From contig JAAVCM010000021.1 in the NCBI GenBank assembly GCA_014802345.1, positions 1-33,618 of the forward strand: DNA of 33,618 nucleotides. Reading direction: 5' to 3'. Of the stretch, positions 6,986 through 13,927 are shown one piece after another. The translations under genes and the position numbers were made by a program. Source of the DNA: Bacteroides sp. Its GTDB lineage: Bacteria; Bacteroidota; Bacteroidia; Bacteroidales; Muribaculaceae. Numbering within the stretch: position 1 is the stretch's first letter; each line of letters opens with the position of its first letter. The notes beneath the pieces are model-generated. The model worked only from the letters and a program-made list of their open reading frames with translations. It made no database searches and was not told the origin of the DNA.

Positions 6986-7866
6986 AGTTTCTCCACAATA
7001 GCCTGTTCTTCCTCGGATGAAAGTCTCGTAAGGGGCATGAGCATCCACGGTTCGCAGAGTCCCTTGGTCTGCATCATCACCTTCAATGCCGTGAGCGACT
7101 GACCGAGCGTGCGCCCTGCCTGATAGATCTTGGCGATTTCGTTGGTTTCGTCCTGAAGGCGGTTGGCGGTATCCATGTCACCCTTCACGGCAGCGTCGTA
7201 AAGCTCATTGAACATATCGGGGACATAGTTGCCGGTGCTGGGGACGATGCCGTCGCCTCCGATTGAAAGCGAGTATGCCGACTGTGCAGCCCATCCGCAG
7301 AAGTAGGCGAAGTCCTCGCGCTCCTTGGAGATGGCTATGCACTGCTGCATACGGTCGAGGTCGCGCTCGGAGTCTTTGAGGCCGACGATGTTGGGATGGT
7401 CGGCAAGACGCTTCACCACGTCGACGGGAATTGTCATGTGGGTCGTGGCGAGGATATTGTAGAGCATGAGGGGGCCCGTGATGTTGTCGGCAAGGTTCTT
7501 GTAGTAGCCATACATCTGCTCTTCGGTCAGGGCATAGTATGACGGGAGTGTAGCGACGATGACATCGGCTCCGGCCTTCGTGTAGGCTTCGGCCTGACGG
7601 AGCTGCTCAGAGAAGCAGTTGCCGGTGAGTCCGGCATAGATGAGTATGCGGCCCTTGGCAGCCTTTACAGCGGTCTCGACGAGGAGAAGGCCGTCGGCAG
7701 CCGAAACACTGTTACCCTCGCCGGTGGTGCCCATCAGCAGGGGTGCAACGCCATTCTGCGCAAAAAATTCGATGATTCGTTCCACTGCGGCAACGTCAAG
7801 TGCCTGTGACTCGGTTACGGGTGTGACCATAGGTACGACCACACCGCGATACTTACAATTTTTCAT
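6982..7866 (-). CDS. DapA/NanA superfamily aldolase (dihydrodipicolinate synthase family protein)
   Basis: A 294-residue class I pyruvate-type aldolase/lyase. It has GTTGEGNS (residues 46-53), the catalytic tyrosine Tyr136 (LMLYNIL) and the Schiff-base lysine Lys164 (VGLKDS), as in DHDPS and N-acetylneuraminate lyase. No lysine-biosynthesis gene is nearby, and no sialic-acid genes (epimerase, kinase, esterase) are visible. The following symporter, alcohol dehydrogenase, PdxA2 and acid sugar kinase instead suggest cleavage of a 2-keto-3-deoxy sugar acid to pyruvate and an aldehyde. It is the first gene of the five-gene operon and overlaps the symporter by ATGA. A possible -7 element lies 110 nt upstream (7976-7983). 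Family assignment is firm; the substrate is not. Confidence 0.9.
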   Translation of the reverse strand: MKNCKYRGVVVPMVTPVTESQALDVAAVERIIEFFAQNGVAPLLMGTTGEGNSVSAADGLLLVETAVKAAKGRILIYAGLTGNCFSEQLRQAEAYTKAGADVIVATLPSYYALTEEQMYGYYKNLADNITGPLMLYNILATTHMTIPVDVVKRLADHPNIVGLKDSERDLDRMQQCIAISKEREDFAYFCGWAAQSAYSLSIGGDGIVPSTGNYVPDMFNELYDAAVKGDMDTANRLQDETNEIAKIYQAGRTLGQSLTALKVMMQTKGLCEPWMLMPLTRLSSEEEQAIVEKL

Positions 7867-7975
7867 AAACTTATTGTTAGATTTAGGATTCCGAAAGGTG
7901 ATTTGTGAGTTAAAGAGATATGTTTTTCAGCACACATCTTCACGGTATCGGCTAAGGCAAATACAATGATTAGGG

Positions 7976-7983
7976 CAAAAGTA
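7976..7983 (-). promoter_or_regulatory. Possible -7 promoter element of the sugar-acid operon
   Basis: TACTTTTG on the minus strand fits TAnnTTTG, but no TTTG is found 19-20 nt upstream. A second TAnnTTTG match (8061-8068) also lacks a -33 partner. The rest of 7867-8209 holds only the hairpin at 8104-8142; no gene is seen there. Confidence 0.35.
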
Positions 7984-8103
7984 GCAAAAAAAATCGAGCC
8001 TACACCCTTTTATATGAAAAAATGAGTCTTAAAATTGCATAATGTCACTTATTGTACTGTCAAAGGTACCCCGGACATTATCTCCCGCACGCCTGCACAC
8101 AGT

Positions 8104-8142
8104 TCCGGGCGTCTGCGGCACTGTAAGCCGTAAACGCCCGGA
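8104..8142. repeat. GC-rich imperfect hairpin between two minus-strand genes
   Basis: TCCGGGCGT (8104-8112) pairs with ACGCCCGGA (8134-8142), and an inner CGGC/GCCG stem extends it. It lies downstream of the flavoprotein gene. There is no T-run on the minus side, so it may be a Rho-type or bidirectional transcript end, or a processed RNA structure. Confidence 0.4.
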
Positions 8143-8209
8143 CGGTATTGTGGGGGGGAGACTATCCGCCGATGTGAACCCGACGGATGTGAGATGAGAG
8201 AATGTCGCC

Positions 8210-8842
8210 TTATCCTTCGGTGTGGAAGTTGGTGAACATTCCGCGCTCCTGCTTCGGGATGCCACCATCTTTTTCCTTCATGCCGTCGATGGCTTTGAGC
8301 ATGAACGCGAGGTTCGTCCCGAGATTGCGCATGGTCTGCAATCCTTCGAGGTCATCCTCGACATCGGCAGCGGTGAATCCGTGAACCTCGTTCCAATATG
8401 TGCTTGCCACTATCGGCATGGAACTGATGGTGAAGTATTTGTTGATTTCATCAAATGCTCCGGTCGAACCGGCTCGGCGCGAGGAAACCACGGCGGCACC
8501 TACCTTCATGGTCTTGTCAATCACCCCGGAGGTACTGTAAAACAGGCGGTCGAGGAAAGAAAGCACCTGACCGTTGGCTCCGGCATAATAGACAGGCGTA
8601 CCGACAATCATGCCGTCGGCTTCGGCGAGTTTGGGAGCGGTTTCATTCACAAGGTCGTTGAACACGCATCTTCCATGTTCACGGCAGAAATTACAGCCGA
8701 TGCAACCACGGATATCCTTGTTTCCGACGTTGACACGCTCGATCTCGATACCGTTAGCCTGCAATGTGGTCTCTACTTCGCGCAGTGCGCGGTCGGTGCA
8801 GCCGCTGAGATGCGGACTGCCGTTTACAATCAGTACCTTCAT
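8210..8842 (-). CDS. Iron-sulfur flavoprotein (NADPH-dependent FMN reductase family, Isf-like)
   Basis: A 210-residue soluble flavodoxin-fold protein. It begins MKVLIVNGSPHLSGCTDRAL, the phosphate-binding loop of FMN reductases. A compact cysteine group follows: Cys47, Cys50, Cys53 and Cys59 (CX2CX2CX5C), which is the 4Fe-4S pattern of the Isf family. PVYYAGANGQVLSFLDRLF (residues about 83-101) is the second flavin-contact region. Members transfer electrons between ferredoxin-like partners and small oxidants or quinones; the partner here is unknown. It stands alone, with no matching promoter recognised in the AT-rich stretch upstream. Confidence is high for fold and family, low for physiological role. 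Confidence 0.88.
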   Translation of the reverse strand: MKVLIVNGSPHLSGCTDRALREVETTLQANGIEIERVNVGNKDIRGCIGCNFCREHGRCVFNDLVNETAPKLAEADGMIVGTPVYYAGANGQVLSFLDRLFYSTSGVIDKTMKVGAAVVSSRRAGSTGAFDEINKYFTISSMPIVASTYWNEVHGFTAADVEDDLEGLQTMRNLGTNLAFMLKAIDGMKEKDGGIPKQERGMFTNFHTEG

Positions 8843-9056
8843 TGTTGTTGGGGGGATGATTTTAGTTTATCGTGAAATATGCTTTTATAAATTTTTACTT
8901 TTATTAACAACGGCTCAACCCCGCAAAAAGTTCCCTCCCCTAACCCGGAAATCCGGTGGGGAAAAATAAAATCAAATATTTTGGCGCAGGCCCTACATAC
9001 GAAATCTCAGCACAGGCTCTTTGCTTGTAAATCATATACAATATGGCAATGCCAAA
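8843..9056. other. Gene-free spacer
   Basis: AT-rich spacer between the flavoprotein start and the tRNA-Pro terminator. Open frames crossing it run through the tRNA gene and were not accepted. No promoter of the TAnnTTTG type was found for the flavoprotein. Confidence 0.5.
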
Positions 9057-9110
9057 ACAGAAGCAGAGAGGTTCACAAATCGATCGATTTGTGAACCTCT
9101 CTGCTTCTGT
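9057..9110 (-). terminator. 54-bp perfect palindrome at the 3' end of tRNA-Pro, probable terminator
   Basis: Positions 9057-9083 are the exact reverse complement of 9084-9110, centred on TCGATCGA with no free loop. Read on the minus strand it starts at the tRNA discriminator base and is followed by TTTTGG, so it can act as an intrinsic terminator. A 27-bp uninterrupted stem is far longer than a terminator needs. Confidence 0.7.
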
Positions 9111-9182
9111 CGGGGTGAGAAGACTCGAACTTCCGACCTCCACGTCCCGAACGTGGCGCGCTGCCAACTGTGCTACACCCCG
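9110..9182 (-). tRNA. tRNA-Pro (anticodon CGG)
   Basis: The 7-bp acceptor stem CGGGGTG/CACCCCG, the anticodon stem CCACG/CGTGG with loop TTCGGGA (anticodon CGG, reading CCG), and the T arm GGAAG-TTCGAGT-CTTCT are all present. The D stem has one A-C mismatch. The CCA end is not encoded; the gene runs directly into the palindrome at 9057-9110. Confidence 0.92.
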
Positions 9183-9220
9183 AACATTGTTATTTGTGCA
9201 ACTTGGCATTTTTGCGACCA

Positions 9221-9252
9221 CAAAGGTAATAACTTTTTATGTATCCTCCAAA
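9221..9252 (-). promoter_or_regulatory. Bacteroidetes-type promoter of tRNA-Pro
   Basis: On the minus strand, TTTG (9252-9249), 20 nt, then TACCTTTG (9228-9221). The predicted transcription start near 9214 leaves about 30 nt before the tRNA. Confidence 0.7.
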
Positions 9253-9403
9253 TAAAAATTTCGAACACCGACATTTTTGCCACTATTTGGACTAAACTAC
9301 CTTTTTTGACGATGTTACAAAACCGTTACGACATTCCGAATGTTGATATTATACCATCCACTTTTAACTCAAATATCAACCTCTACTAAAAAACTCACCC
9401 ACA

Positions 9404-9604
9404 ATGGCACCTCTTGATGAACGCACAATCCTTCTCTGGTTAGCAATAGTATTGCTTGTTGTCCTTGTGACAGTGACCGGAATGCTCCTCAACCGTTTCT
9501 TTACTTACCGTGCCCATCGTCGCGCACTGGCAGCCCTTCACGAGCGCCAGCTCCTCTCGGCCGTCCGCGTCAAGGTACAGGATTCCCTCGTGCGTGTGGA
9601 CTGA
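9404..9604 (+). CDS. Small single-pass membrane protein, unrecognised
   Basis: A 66-residue frame starting MAPLDERTILLW, with one strongly hydrophobic segment at about residues 9-31, followed by a basic stretch (FFTYRAHRRALAALHERQ) that would sit in the cytoplasm, and a short tail. Codon use and GC match neighbouring genes, and the 5' flank is AT-rich as at other starts in the window. It is convergent with recO, with 9 nt between the stops. No family was recognised and no promoter was identified, so a chance frame cannot be ruled out. Confidence 0.55.
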   Translation: MAPLDERTILLWLAIVLLVVLVTVTGMLLNRFFTYRAHRRALAALHERQLLSAVRVKVQDSLVRVD

Positions 9605-9613
9605 ACATGCTGT

Positions 9614-10333
9614 TCACAGCATCATCCTCAGAATATCGAGCGACCGCAGGTGACGCATCGAAACATAGTGGATGGAATAATAATCAAGTATGGCATCGAC
9701 AATAGCATTACGCTCCGTGCGGTTAAAACGGAAGCGGTGCATATTGCCGAATGTCATGCGTGACAGTTTATAGGCTACTTCGGCAGCATCGGCAGCGAGA
9801 AATTCCCGGTGGAGAGGCATCGAAGCACGCCAGCGGCCATCGGCAAGGTCAAACAACGAGCCACGGAGATAAGTAGAGGCATCAGGCTCAATCCCGAGAT
9901 GACGGGCGAGGTTAAACAGGAAACAGATGTGGAAGTTCGATGTCCGGCGGCCGTCAGCCTCGTCAAGCCGCCCGATGGAGCTGACGAGGAAATCGAACAG
10001 CGCACCGTCAGTGTCGCCCCCTTGCAGCGTGACCGCAAGGACCTCGGCAAGAAACATAGCCATCATCTGCTTGACGGGGTCGGAATGGAGCGATGCAAGA
10101 GGAAGCGACTGCGCCACCTGACGCATCGGAAGAATCTCCCGCCCGGGACGCACCTCGCTCACACATTCTATGACGGCAAGCGGCATGGTCAGCGCACGCA
10201 CGCGGGCAGCCCCCTTGCCGCTTCCGGCAGGTAAAGCGAGCGACACCCGCCCCCTTTCGCGGCTGTAAGCCGTCAGGATGGTCTGGGTGTCGCTGTATTT
10301 CGTGGTCTTCAAGGCCACAAGATGAAGGTTCAT
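9614..10333 (-). CDS. recO: DNA repair protein RecO
   Basis: A 239-residue protein matching RecO in length and layout. The N-terminal OB-fold domain begins MNLHLVALKTTKYSDTQTIL with the characteristic loop into YSRERGRVSLALP. The helical C-terminal domain includes HICFLFNLARHLGIEPD, where RecO proteins have a conserved leucine- and glycine-rich helix. RecO binds single-stranded DNA and works with RecR to load RecA at gaps. The zinc-finger cysteines present in some RecO proteins are not apparent, as is common in this phylum. It starts 9 nt after the outer-membrane protein gene stop, so it probably shares the transcript from the promoter at 11264-11294. Confidence 0.9.
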   Translation of the reverse strand: MNLHLVALKTTKYSDTQTILTAYSRERGRVSLALPAGSGKGAARVRALTMPLAVIECVSEVRPGREILPMRQVAQSLPLASLHSDPVKQMMAMFLAEVLAVTLQGGDTDGALFDFLVSSIGRLDEADGRRTSNFHICFLFNLARHLGIEPDASTYLRGSLFDLADGRWRASMPLHREFLAADAAEVAYKLSRMTFGNMHRFRFNRTERNAIVDAILDYYSIHYVSMRHLRSLDILRMML

Positions 10334-10342
10334 CCCGCGAAA

Positions 10343-11107
10343 TCAAAAGATTTTACCGGTGAGACGGAAAGTGAGTGTGGGATATACCTTGAGATATTTG
10401 ATGTAATCCTTGAAATCATTGTCGGCTTCTTCGGCAAGGTCTGTAAGATTACCGGTGTCCGAGTAAACCTTGGGAGTACCTTCAAACTGCACACCGAGCT
10501 CGAAGTTGAAGTTGAGCAGACGGCGGGGAATCGCCCGACCCCAGCCAAGGCCGAGATAAGGACGGAATCCGTTTACTTTCAGACCGCCGCGGACGTTGCC
10601 CTTACTGTCGACAGGAATCTTGTAGTCACCCACTTCGATACCGGCATTCTGATAGCCTTCGAGTTCAGAGCTGTGGCCGTGGAGCTTGATGAGCTTACTG
10701 CCTCCGAAATATGCACCGGCGGCAACGAAGAACGATCCGTGGGGAAGAGGATAGATATTGAATATAAGAGAGCCCTGAGTACGGCCGATGCCGCAATCGA
10801 CATCAACATCCGTATAGTGTTCCTGATCGTTTACATAGTATGTCGCATCGACATCGGTGCTGTATTTGATATTGGGCATGAAATGCACGCCGGCACGGAC
10901 AGAGACAAAGCGTGTGAGAGGGGTCGCAGCTTCGACACTGATACCGTTTGTTCCGACACCGAGGCCGACACCGAGGTGATTGCAGATGCCGAGAACCGAT
11001 TTAGCTCCGGGGACGGGGGCTGGGGCCTGGCAGCAAGTTTCAGCAGCATTAACAAAGCCGGTGAAGGATACAAGACCGACGATAAGGGATGCAAAAAATT
11101 TCTTCAT
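10343..11107 (-). CDS. Outer-membrane beta-barrel protein, function unknown
   Basis: A 254-residue protein with a signal peptide (MKKFFASLIVGLVSFTGFVNA, cleavage after about residue 21). The mature part alternates short amphipathic strands and turns, such as VSVRAGVHFMP, FFVAAGAYFGG and FRPYLGLGWGRAIP, and ends TLTFRLTGKIF with a terminal phenylalanine, as expected for barrel insertion. Mature residues TCCQAPAP carry a Cys pair near the N-terminus. It resembles Bacteroidales outer-membrane proteins with no assigned role. A 150-nt leader separates it from a good promoter, and recO follows after 9 nt. Confidence 0.8.
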   Translation of the reverse strand: MKKFFASLIVGLVSFTGFVNAAETCCQAPAPVPGAKSVLGICNHLGVGLGVGTNGISVEAATPLTRFVSVRAGVHFMPNIKYSTDVDATYYVNDQEHYTDVDVDCGIGRTQGSLIFNIYPLPHGSFFVAAGAYFGGSKLIKLHGHSSELEGYQNAGIEVGDYKIPVDSKGNVRGGLKVNGFRPYLGLGWGRAIPRRLLNFNFELGVQFEGTPKVYSDTGNLTDLAEEADNDFKDYIKYLKVYPTLTFRLTGKIF

Positions 11108-11263
11108 ACGATTTACTAAGGTTTTGTAAAAAAAATGATTGGATTTAAAAGATTATGCGATGAAGCCAACAAAGAGACATCAGGCAGATACCTTACATTA
11201 ATTTATAATACATCGGGGACTGCCCGGTCAACCGAAAGCTCGGTTTTGCACTGCTTAGTTGTG

Positions 11264-11294
11264 CAAAAGTAGATAAAATACGCCTAATATCAAA
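11264..11294 (-). promoter_or_regulatory. Bacteroidetes-type promoter of the outer-membrane protein and recO
   Basis: On the minus strand, TTTG (11294-11291), 19 nt, then TACTTTTG (11271-11264). Transcription should start near 11257, leaving a leader of about 150 nt in which no clear structure was seen. Confidence 0.7.
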
Positions 11295-11309
11295 AAAAAA
11301 CTTAAAAAA

Positions 11310-11341
11310 TTTGCGTGAATAAAATTTAGTGCTTAACTTTG
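11310..11341 (+). promoter_or_regulatory. Bacteroidetes-type promoter of the tRNA-Glu/rpsT/tRNA-Glu unit
   Basis: TTTG (11310-11313), 20 nt, then TAACTTTG (11334-11341). It lies 16 nt ahead of the first tRNA-Glu and 15 nt from the divergent promoter at 11264-11294. Confidence 0.75.
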
Positions 11342-11357
11342 CAATCGCTTTTGGAAA

Positions 11358-11429
11358 GGCCCATTCGTCTATCGGCTAGGACGCAAGATTTTCATTCTTG
11401 AAAGAGGAGTTCGATTCTCCTATGGGCTA
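11358..11429 (+). tRNA. tRNA-Glu (anticodon TTC), copy 1
   Basis: 72 nt with acceptor arms GGCCCAT/ATGGGCT (one G-T pair at the end), anticodon stem CAAGA/TCTTG, loop TTTTCAT (anticodon TTC, reading GAA) and T arm AGGAG-TTCGATT-CTCCT. CCA is not encoded. It is identical to copy 2 at 11782-11853. Confidence 0.95.
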
Positions 11430-11472
11430 CTATCAGGACTTAATCAAGAAAACAAAAGATTTAAATTAACCG

Positions 11473-11730
11473 ATGGCAAATCATAAATCATCACTTAAGA
11501 GAATTCGTCAGACCGAATCACGTCGACTTCGCAACCGTTACTATGCAAAGACTGCCCGCAACGCCGTCCGCAATCTTCGCAAAATGACTGACAAGGCTGA
11601 GGCTGAAGCAGCATTCCGCAAGGTAGGTGCAATGCTTGACCGTCTCGCTTCCAAGAAGTCCATCTCCAAGAACAAAGCCGCCAATCTCAAGAGCAAGCTG
11701 GCTCATCACATCGCTAAGCTCGCCGCTTAA
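11473..11730 (+). CDS. rpsT: 30S ribosomal protein S20
   Basis: An 85-residue, lysine- and arginine-rich helical protein that matches S20 in length and sequence layout: [21 protein letters not shown] at the N-terminus, then [19 protein letters not shown] near the C-terminus. S20 binds 16S rRNA early in assembly of the small subunit. It lies 43 nt after one tRNA-Glu and 51 nt before an identical second copy, between a promoter and a terminator, so it is probably transcribed together with both tRNAs and released by tRNA processing. Autoregulatory leader structures known for S20 in enteric bacteria were not recognisable here. Confidence 0.96.
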   Translation: MANHKSSLKRIRQTESRRLRNRYYAKTARNAVRNLRKMTDKAEAEAAFRKVGAMLDRLASKKSISKNKAANLKSKLAHHIAKLAA

Positions 11731-11781
11731 TAGGCAAGGCTTTCAGAAGATTTTTCCGACAAGCTATCTTGGTTAAGGAAG

Positions 11782-11853
11782 GGCCCATTCGTCTATCGGC
11801 TAGGACGCAAGATTTTCATTCTTGAAAGAGGAGTTCGATTCTCCTATGGGCTA
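11782..11853 (+). tRNA. tRNA-Glu (anticodon TTC), copy 2
   Basis: Identical over the full tRNA length to the copy at 11358-11429, in direct orientation, with the same stems and anticodon. The intrinsic terminator begins 5 nt after its end. Confidence 0.95.
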
Positions 11854-11858
11854 CCGCA

Positions 11859-11895
11859 ACTCACCGATCAGATTTTCTGGTCGGTGAGTTTTTTT
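11859..11895 (+). terminator. Rho-independent terminator of the tRNA-Glu/rpsT unit
   Basis: ACTCACCGATCAG (11859-11871) pairs with CTGGTCGGTGAGT (11877-11889) with a single G-T pair and a 5-nt loop, followed by a run of T. This closes the unit started at 11310. Confidence 0.9.
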
Positions 11896-11990
11896 ATTCC
11901 CAAAACTGCTGCACACCGACAGTGGATTTGTGCATTATCCCGTCATTTTTCAGTTCAAAACCGTATAGAGCTAAAATATTTAGTCAAATT

Positions 11991-12022
11991 TTTGTGTTTT
12001 ACAACATATTATCGTATTTTTG
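11991..12022 (+). promoter_or_regulatory. Bacteroidetes-type promoter of the ilv operon
   Basis: TTTG (11991-11994), 20 nt, then TATTTTTG (12015-12022). Transcription should start near 12029, giving a leader of about 30 nt. That is too short for a leader-peptide attenuator or a T-box, neither of which is seen. Confidence 0.75.
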
Positions 12023-12059
12023 CGGATAATTTTAACAAATTCATAGGTTCGCATTTGAC

Positions 12060-13892
12060 ATGAGTTTTCCATTGAAAAGCGCAGCAAGCACCGAGGGACG
12101 CCGCATGGCAGGCGCCCGCGCCCTGTGGCGAGCAAACGGCATGAAAGAAGAGCAGTTTGGCAAGCCCATCATCGCAATAGTAAATTCCTTCACCCAGTTT
12201 GTCCCCGGCCACACCCATCTTCATGAGGTCGGCCAGATTGTCAAGCAGGAAATCGAGAAGCAGGGATGTTTCGCTGCCGAATTCAACACGATAGCCATCG
12301 ACGACGGCATCGCCATGGGACACGACGGTATGCTCTACTCCCTCCCCTCGCGCGACATGATTGCCGACTCAATCGAGTACATGGTCAACGCCCACAAAGC
12401 CGATGCAATGGTCTGCATCTCGAACTGCGACAAGGTGACTCCCGGTATGCTTATGGCCGCAATGCGCCTCAACATCCCCGCCATCTTCGTCTCCGGCGGC
12501 CCGATGGAAGCCGGCGATGTCAACGGCAAGGCTGTCGACCTCATCGACATAATGATTGACGCTGCCGACGAGACCGTGAGCGATGCCGCCGTGACAGAGC
12601 TTGAAAGGAAAGGATGTCCGACCTGCGGCTCCTGCTCAGGTATGTTTACCGCCAATTCCATGAACTCACTCAACGAGGCTATCGGACTCGCACTCCCGGG
12701 CAACGGAACCGTAGTCGCCACCCACATCAACCGTCTCCAACTTTTCAAGAAGGCAGCCGAGATGATCGTGCGCAACACATACGCCTACTATCGTGACGGC
12801 GACGAGAGTGTCCTCCCCCGCAACATAGCCACCCGTCAGGCAATGCTCAACGCCATGACCCTCGACATCGCAATGGGCGGCTCGACCAACACTGTCCTCC
12901 ATCTCCTCGCCGTGGCTCACGAAGCCGGTGCCGACTTCACGATGGACGACATCGACGCGCTGTCGCGCCACACCCCCGTGCTATGCAAAGTAGCCCCCAA
13001 CTCCCATTATCATATTCAGGATGTCAACCGCGCGGGGGGCATACTCTCGATTATGAAGATTCTCGCGGATGCCGGTCTTGTCAATCCCGACGTGAAACGT
13101 GTCGACGGCATGACCCTCGGCGAGGCCATCGACCGTTATGCCGTCGGAGGCAAGCACTTCGACGACTACGCCGACGAACTCTGGAAAAGCGCGCCCGGCA
13201 TGAAGCGTACCACTGAACTCGGAAAACAGATGAGCTACTATGGTGAACTTGACACCGACCGCACCAAAGGATGTATCCGCGACATGGACCATGCCTATGT
13301 CAAGGACGGAGGACTCGCAGTGCTGAAAGGCAACATCGCGCAGGATGGCTGTGTGGTCAAGACAGCGGGTGTCGACGAAAGCATCTTCCGTTTCAGCGGC
13401 CCGGCAAAGGTGTTCACCTCGCAGGAGGCAGCCGTCGACGGCATCCTCCGCGACAAGGTCAAGAGCGGCGACGTAGTGGTCATCACCTACGAAGGCCCCA
13501 AGGGTGGACCCGGTATGCAGGAGATGCTCTACCCCACTTCCTACATCAAGAGCAAGCACCTCGGCAAAGAGTGTGCGCTCATCACCGACGGACGTTTCTC
13601 CGGCGGAACGTCAGGACTCTCAATCGGCCACATCTCCCCTGAGGCTGCCAACGGCGGCAACATCGGCCTTGTCCGTGACGGCGACATTATTGAAATCGAC
13701 ATCCCCGCGCGCAGCATCAACGTGCGTCTCTCCGACGAGGAGCTTGCCGCACGCCGCAAGGAGGAGGAAGCCCTCGGCAACAAAGCCTTCACCCCGCGTG
13801 ACCGCGACCGCAAGGTTTCGCAGGCTCTCCGCGCCTACGCATCAATGGTCACCTCTGCCGACAAAGGCGGAGTGCGCCACATCCAAGACTAA
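12060..13892 (+). CDS. ilvD: Dihydroxy-acid dehydratase
   Basis: A 610-residue enzyme converting dihydroxy-isovalerate and dihydroxy-methylvalerate to the keto acids that precede valine and isoleucine. The iron-sulfur cluster cysteines are visible: Cys123 in [10 protein letters not shown] and the [17 protein letters not shown] motif with Cys186, Cys189 and Cys192. The C-terminal domain shows [12 protein letters not shown] and [12 protein letters not shown], the family signatures around the active site. Length is normal. It is the first gene of the ilv operon, 38 nt below the promoter -7 element; ilvB follows 35 nt after its stop. The assignment is secure from full-length motif agreement. Confidence 0.97.
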   Translation: MSFPLKSAASTEGRRMAGARALWRANGMKEEQFGKPIIAIVNSFTQFVPGHTHLHEVGQIVKQEIEKQGCFAAEFNTIAIDDGIAMGHDGMLYSLPSRDMIADSIEYMVNAHKADAMVCISNCDKVTPGMLMAAMRLNIPAIFVSGGPMEAGDVNGKAVDLIDIMIDAADETVSDAAVTELERKGCPTCGSCSGMFTANSMNSLNEAIGLALPGNGTVVATHINRLQLFKKAAEMIVRNTYAYYRDGDESVLPRNIATRQAMLNAMTLDIAMGGSTNTVLHLLAVAHEAGADFTMDDIDALSRHTPVLCKVAPNSHYHIQDVNRAGGILSIMKILADAGLVNPDVKRVDGMTLGEAIDRYAVGGKHFDDYADELWKSAPGMKRTTELGKQMSYYGELDTDRTKGCIRDMDHAYVKDGGLAVLKGNIAQDGCVVKTAGVDESIFRFSGPAKVFTSQEAAVDGILRDKVKSGDVVVITYEGPKGGPGMQEMLYPTSYIKSKHLGKECALITDGRFSGGTSGLSIGHISPEAANGGNIGLVRDGDIIEIDIPARSINVRLSDEELAARRKEEEALGNKAFTPRDRDRKVSQALRAYASMVTSADKGGVRHIQD

Positions 13893-13927
13893 CAACATCA
13901 GCTACTCACACATATTTCCAACTCTCT

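Noticed and set aside
8940-9389. Open frames of about 90-120 codons on both strands across the tRNA-Pro region
   Set aside because: They run through the tRNA and its palindrome, so they are not coding.
11880-12059. Leader-peptide attenuator or T-box in front of ilvD
   Set aside because: The predicted leader is only about 30 nt, with no run of Leu/Val/Ile codons and no T-box motif; the hairpin at 11859-11895 belongs to the upstream unit.
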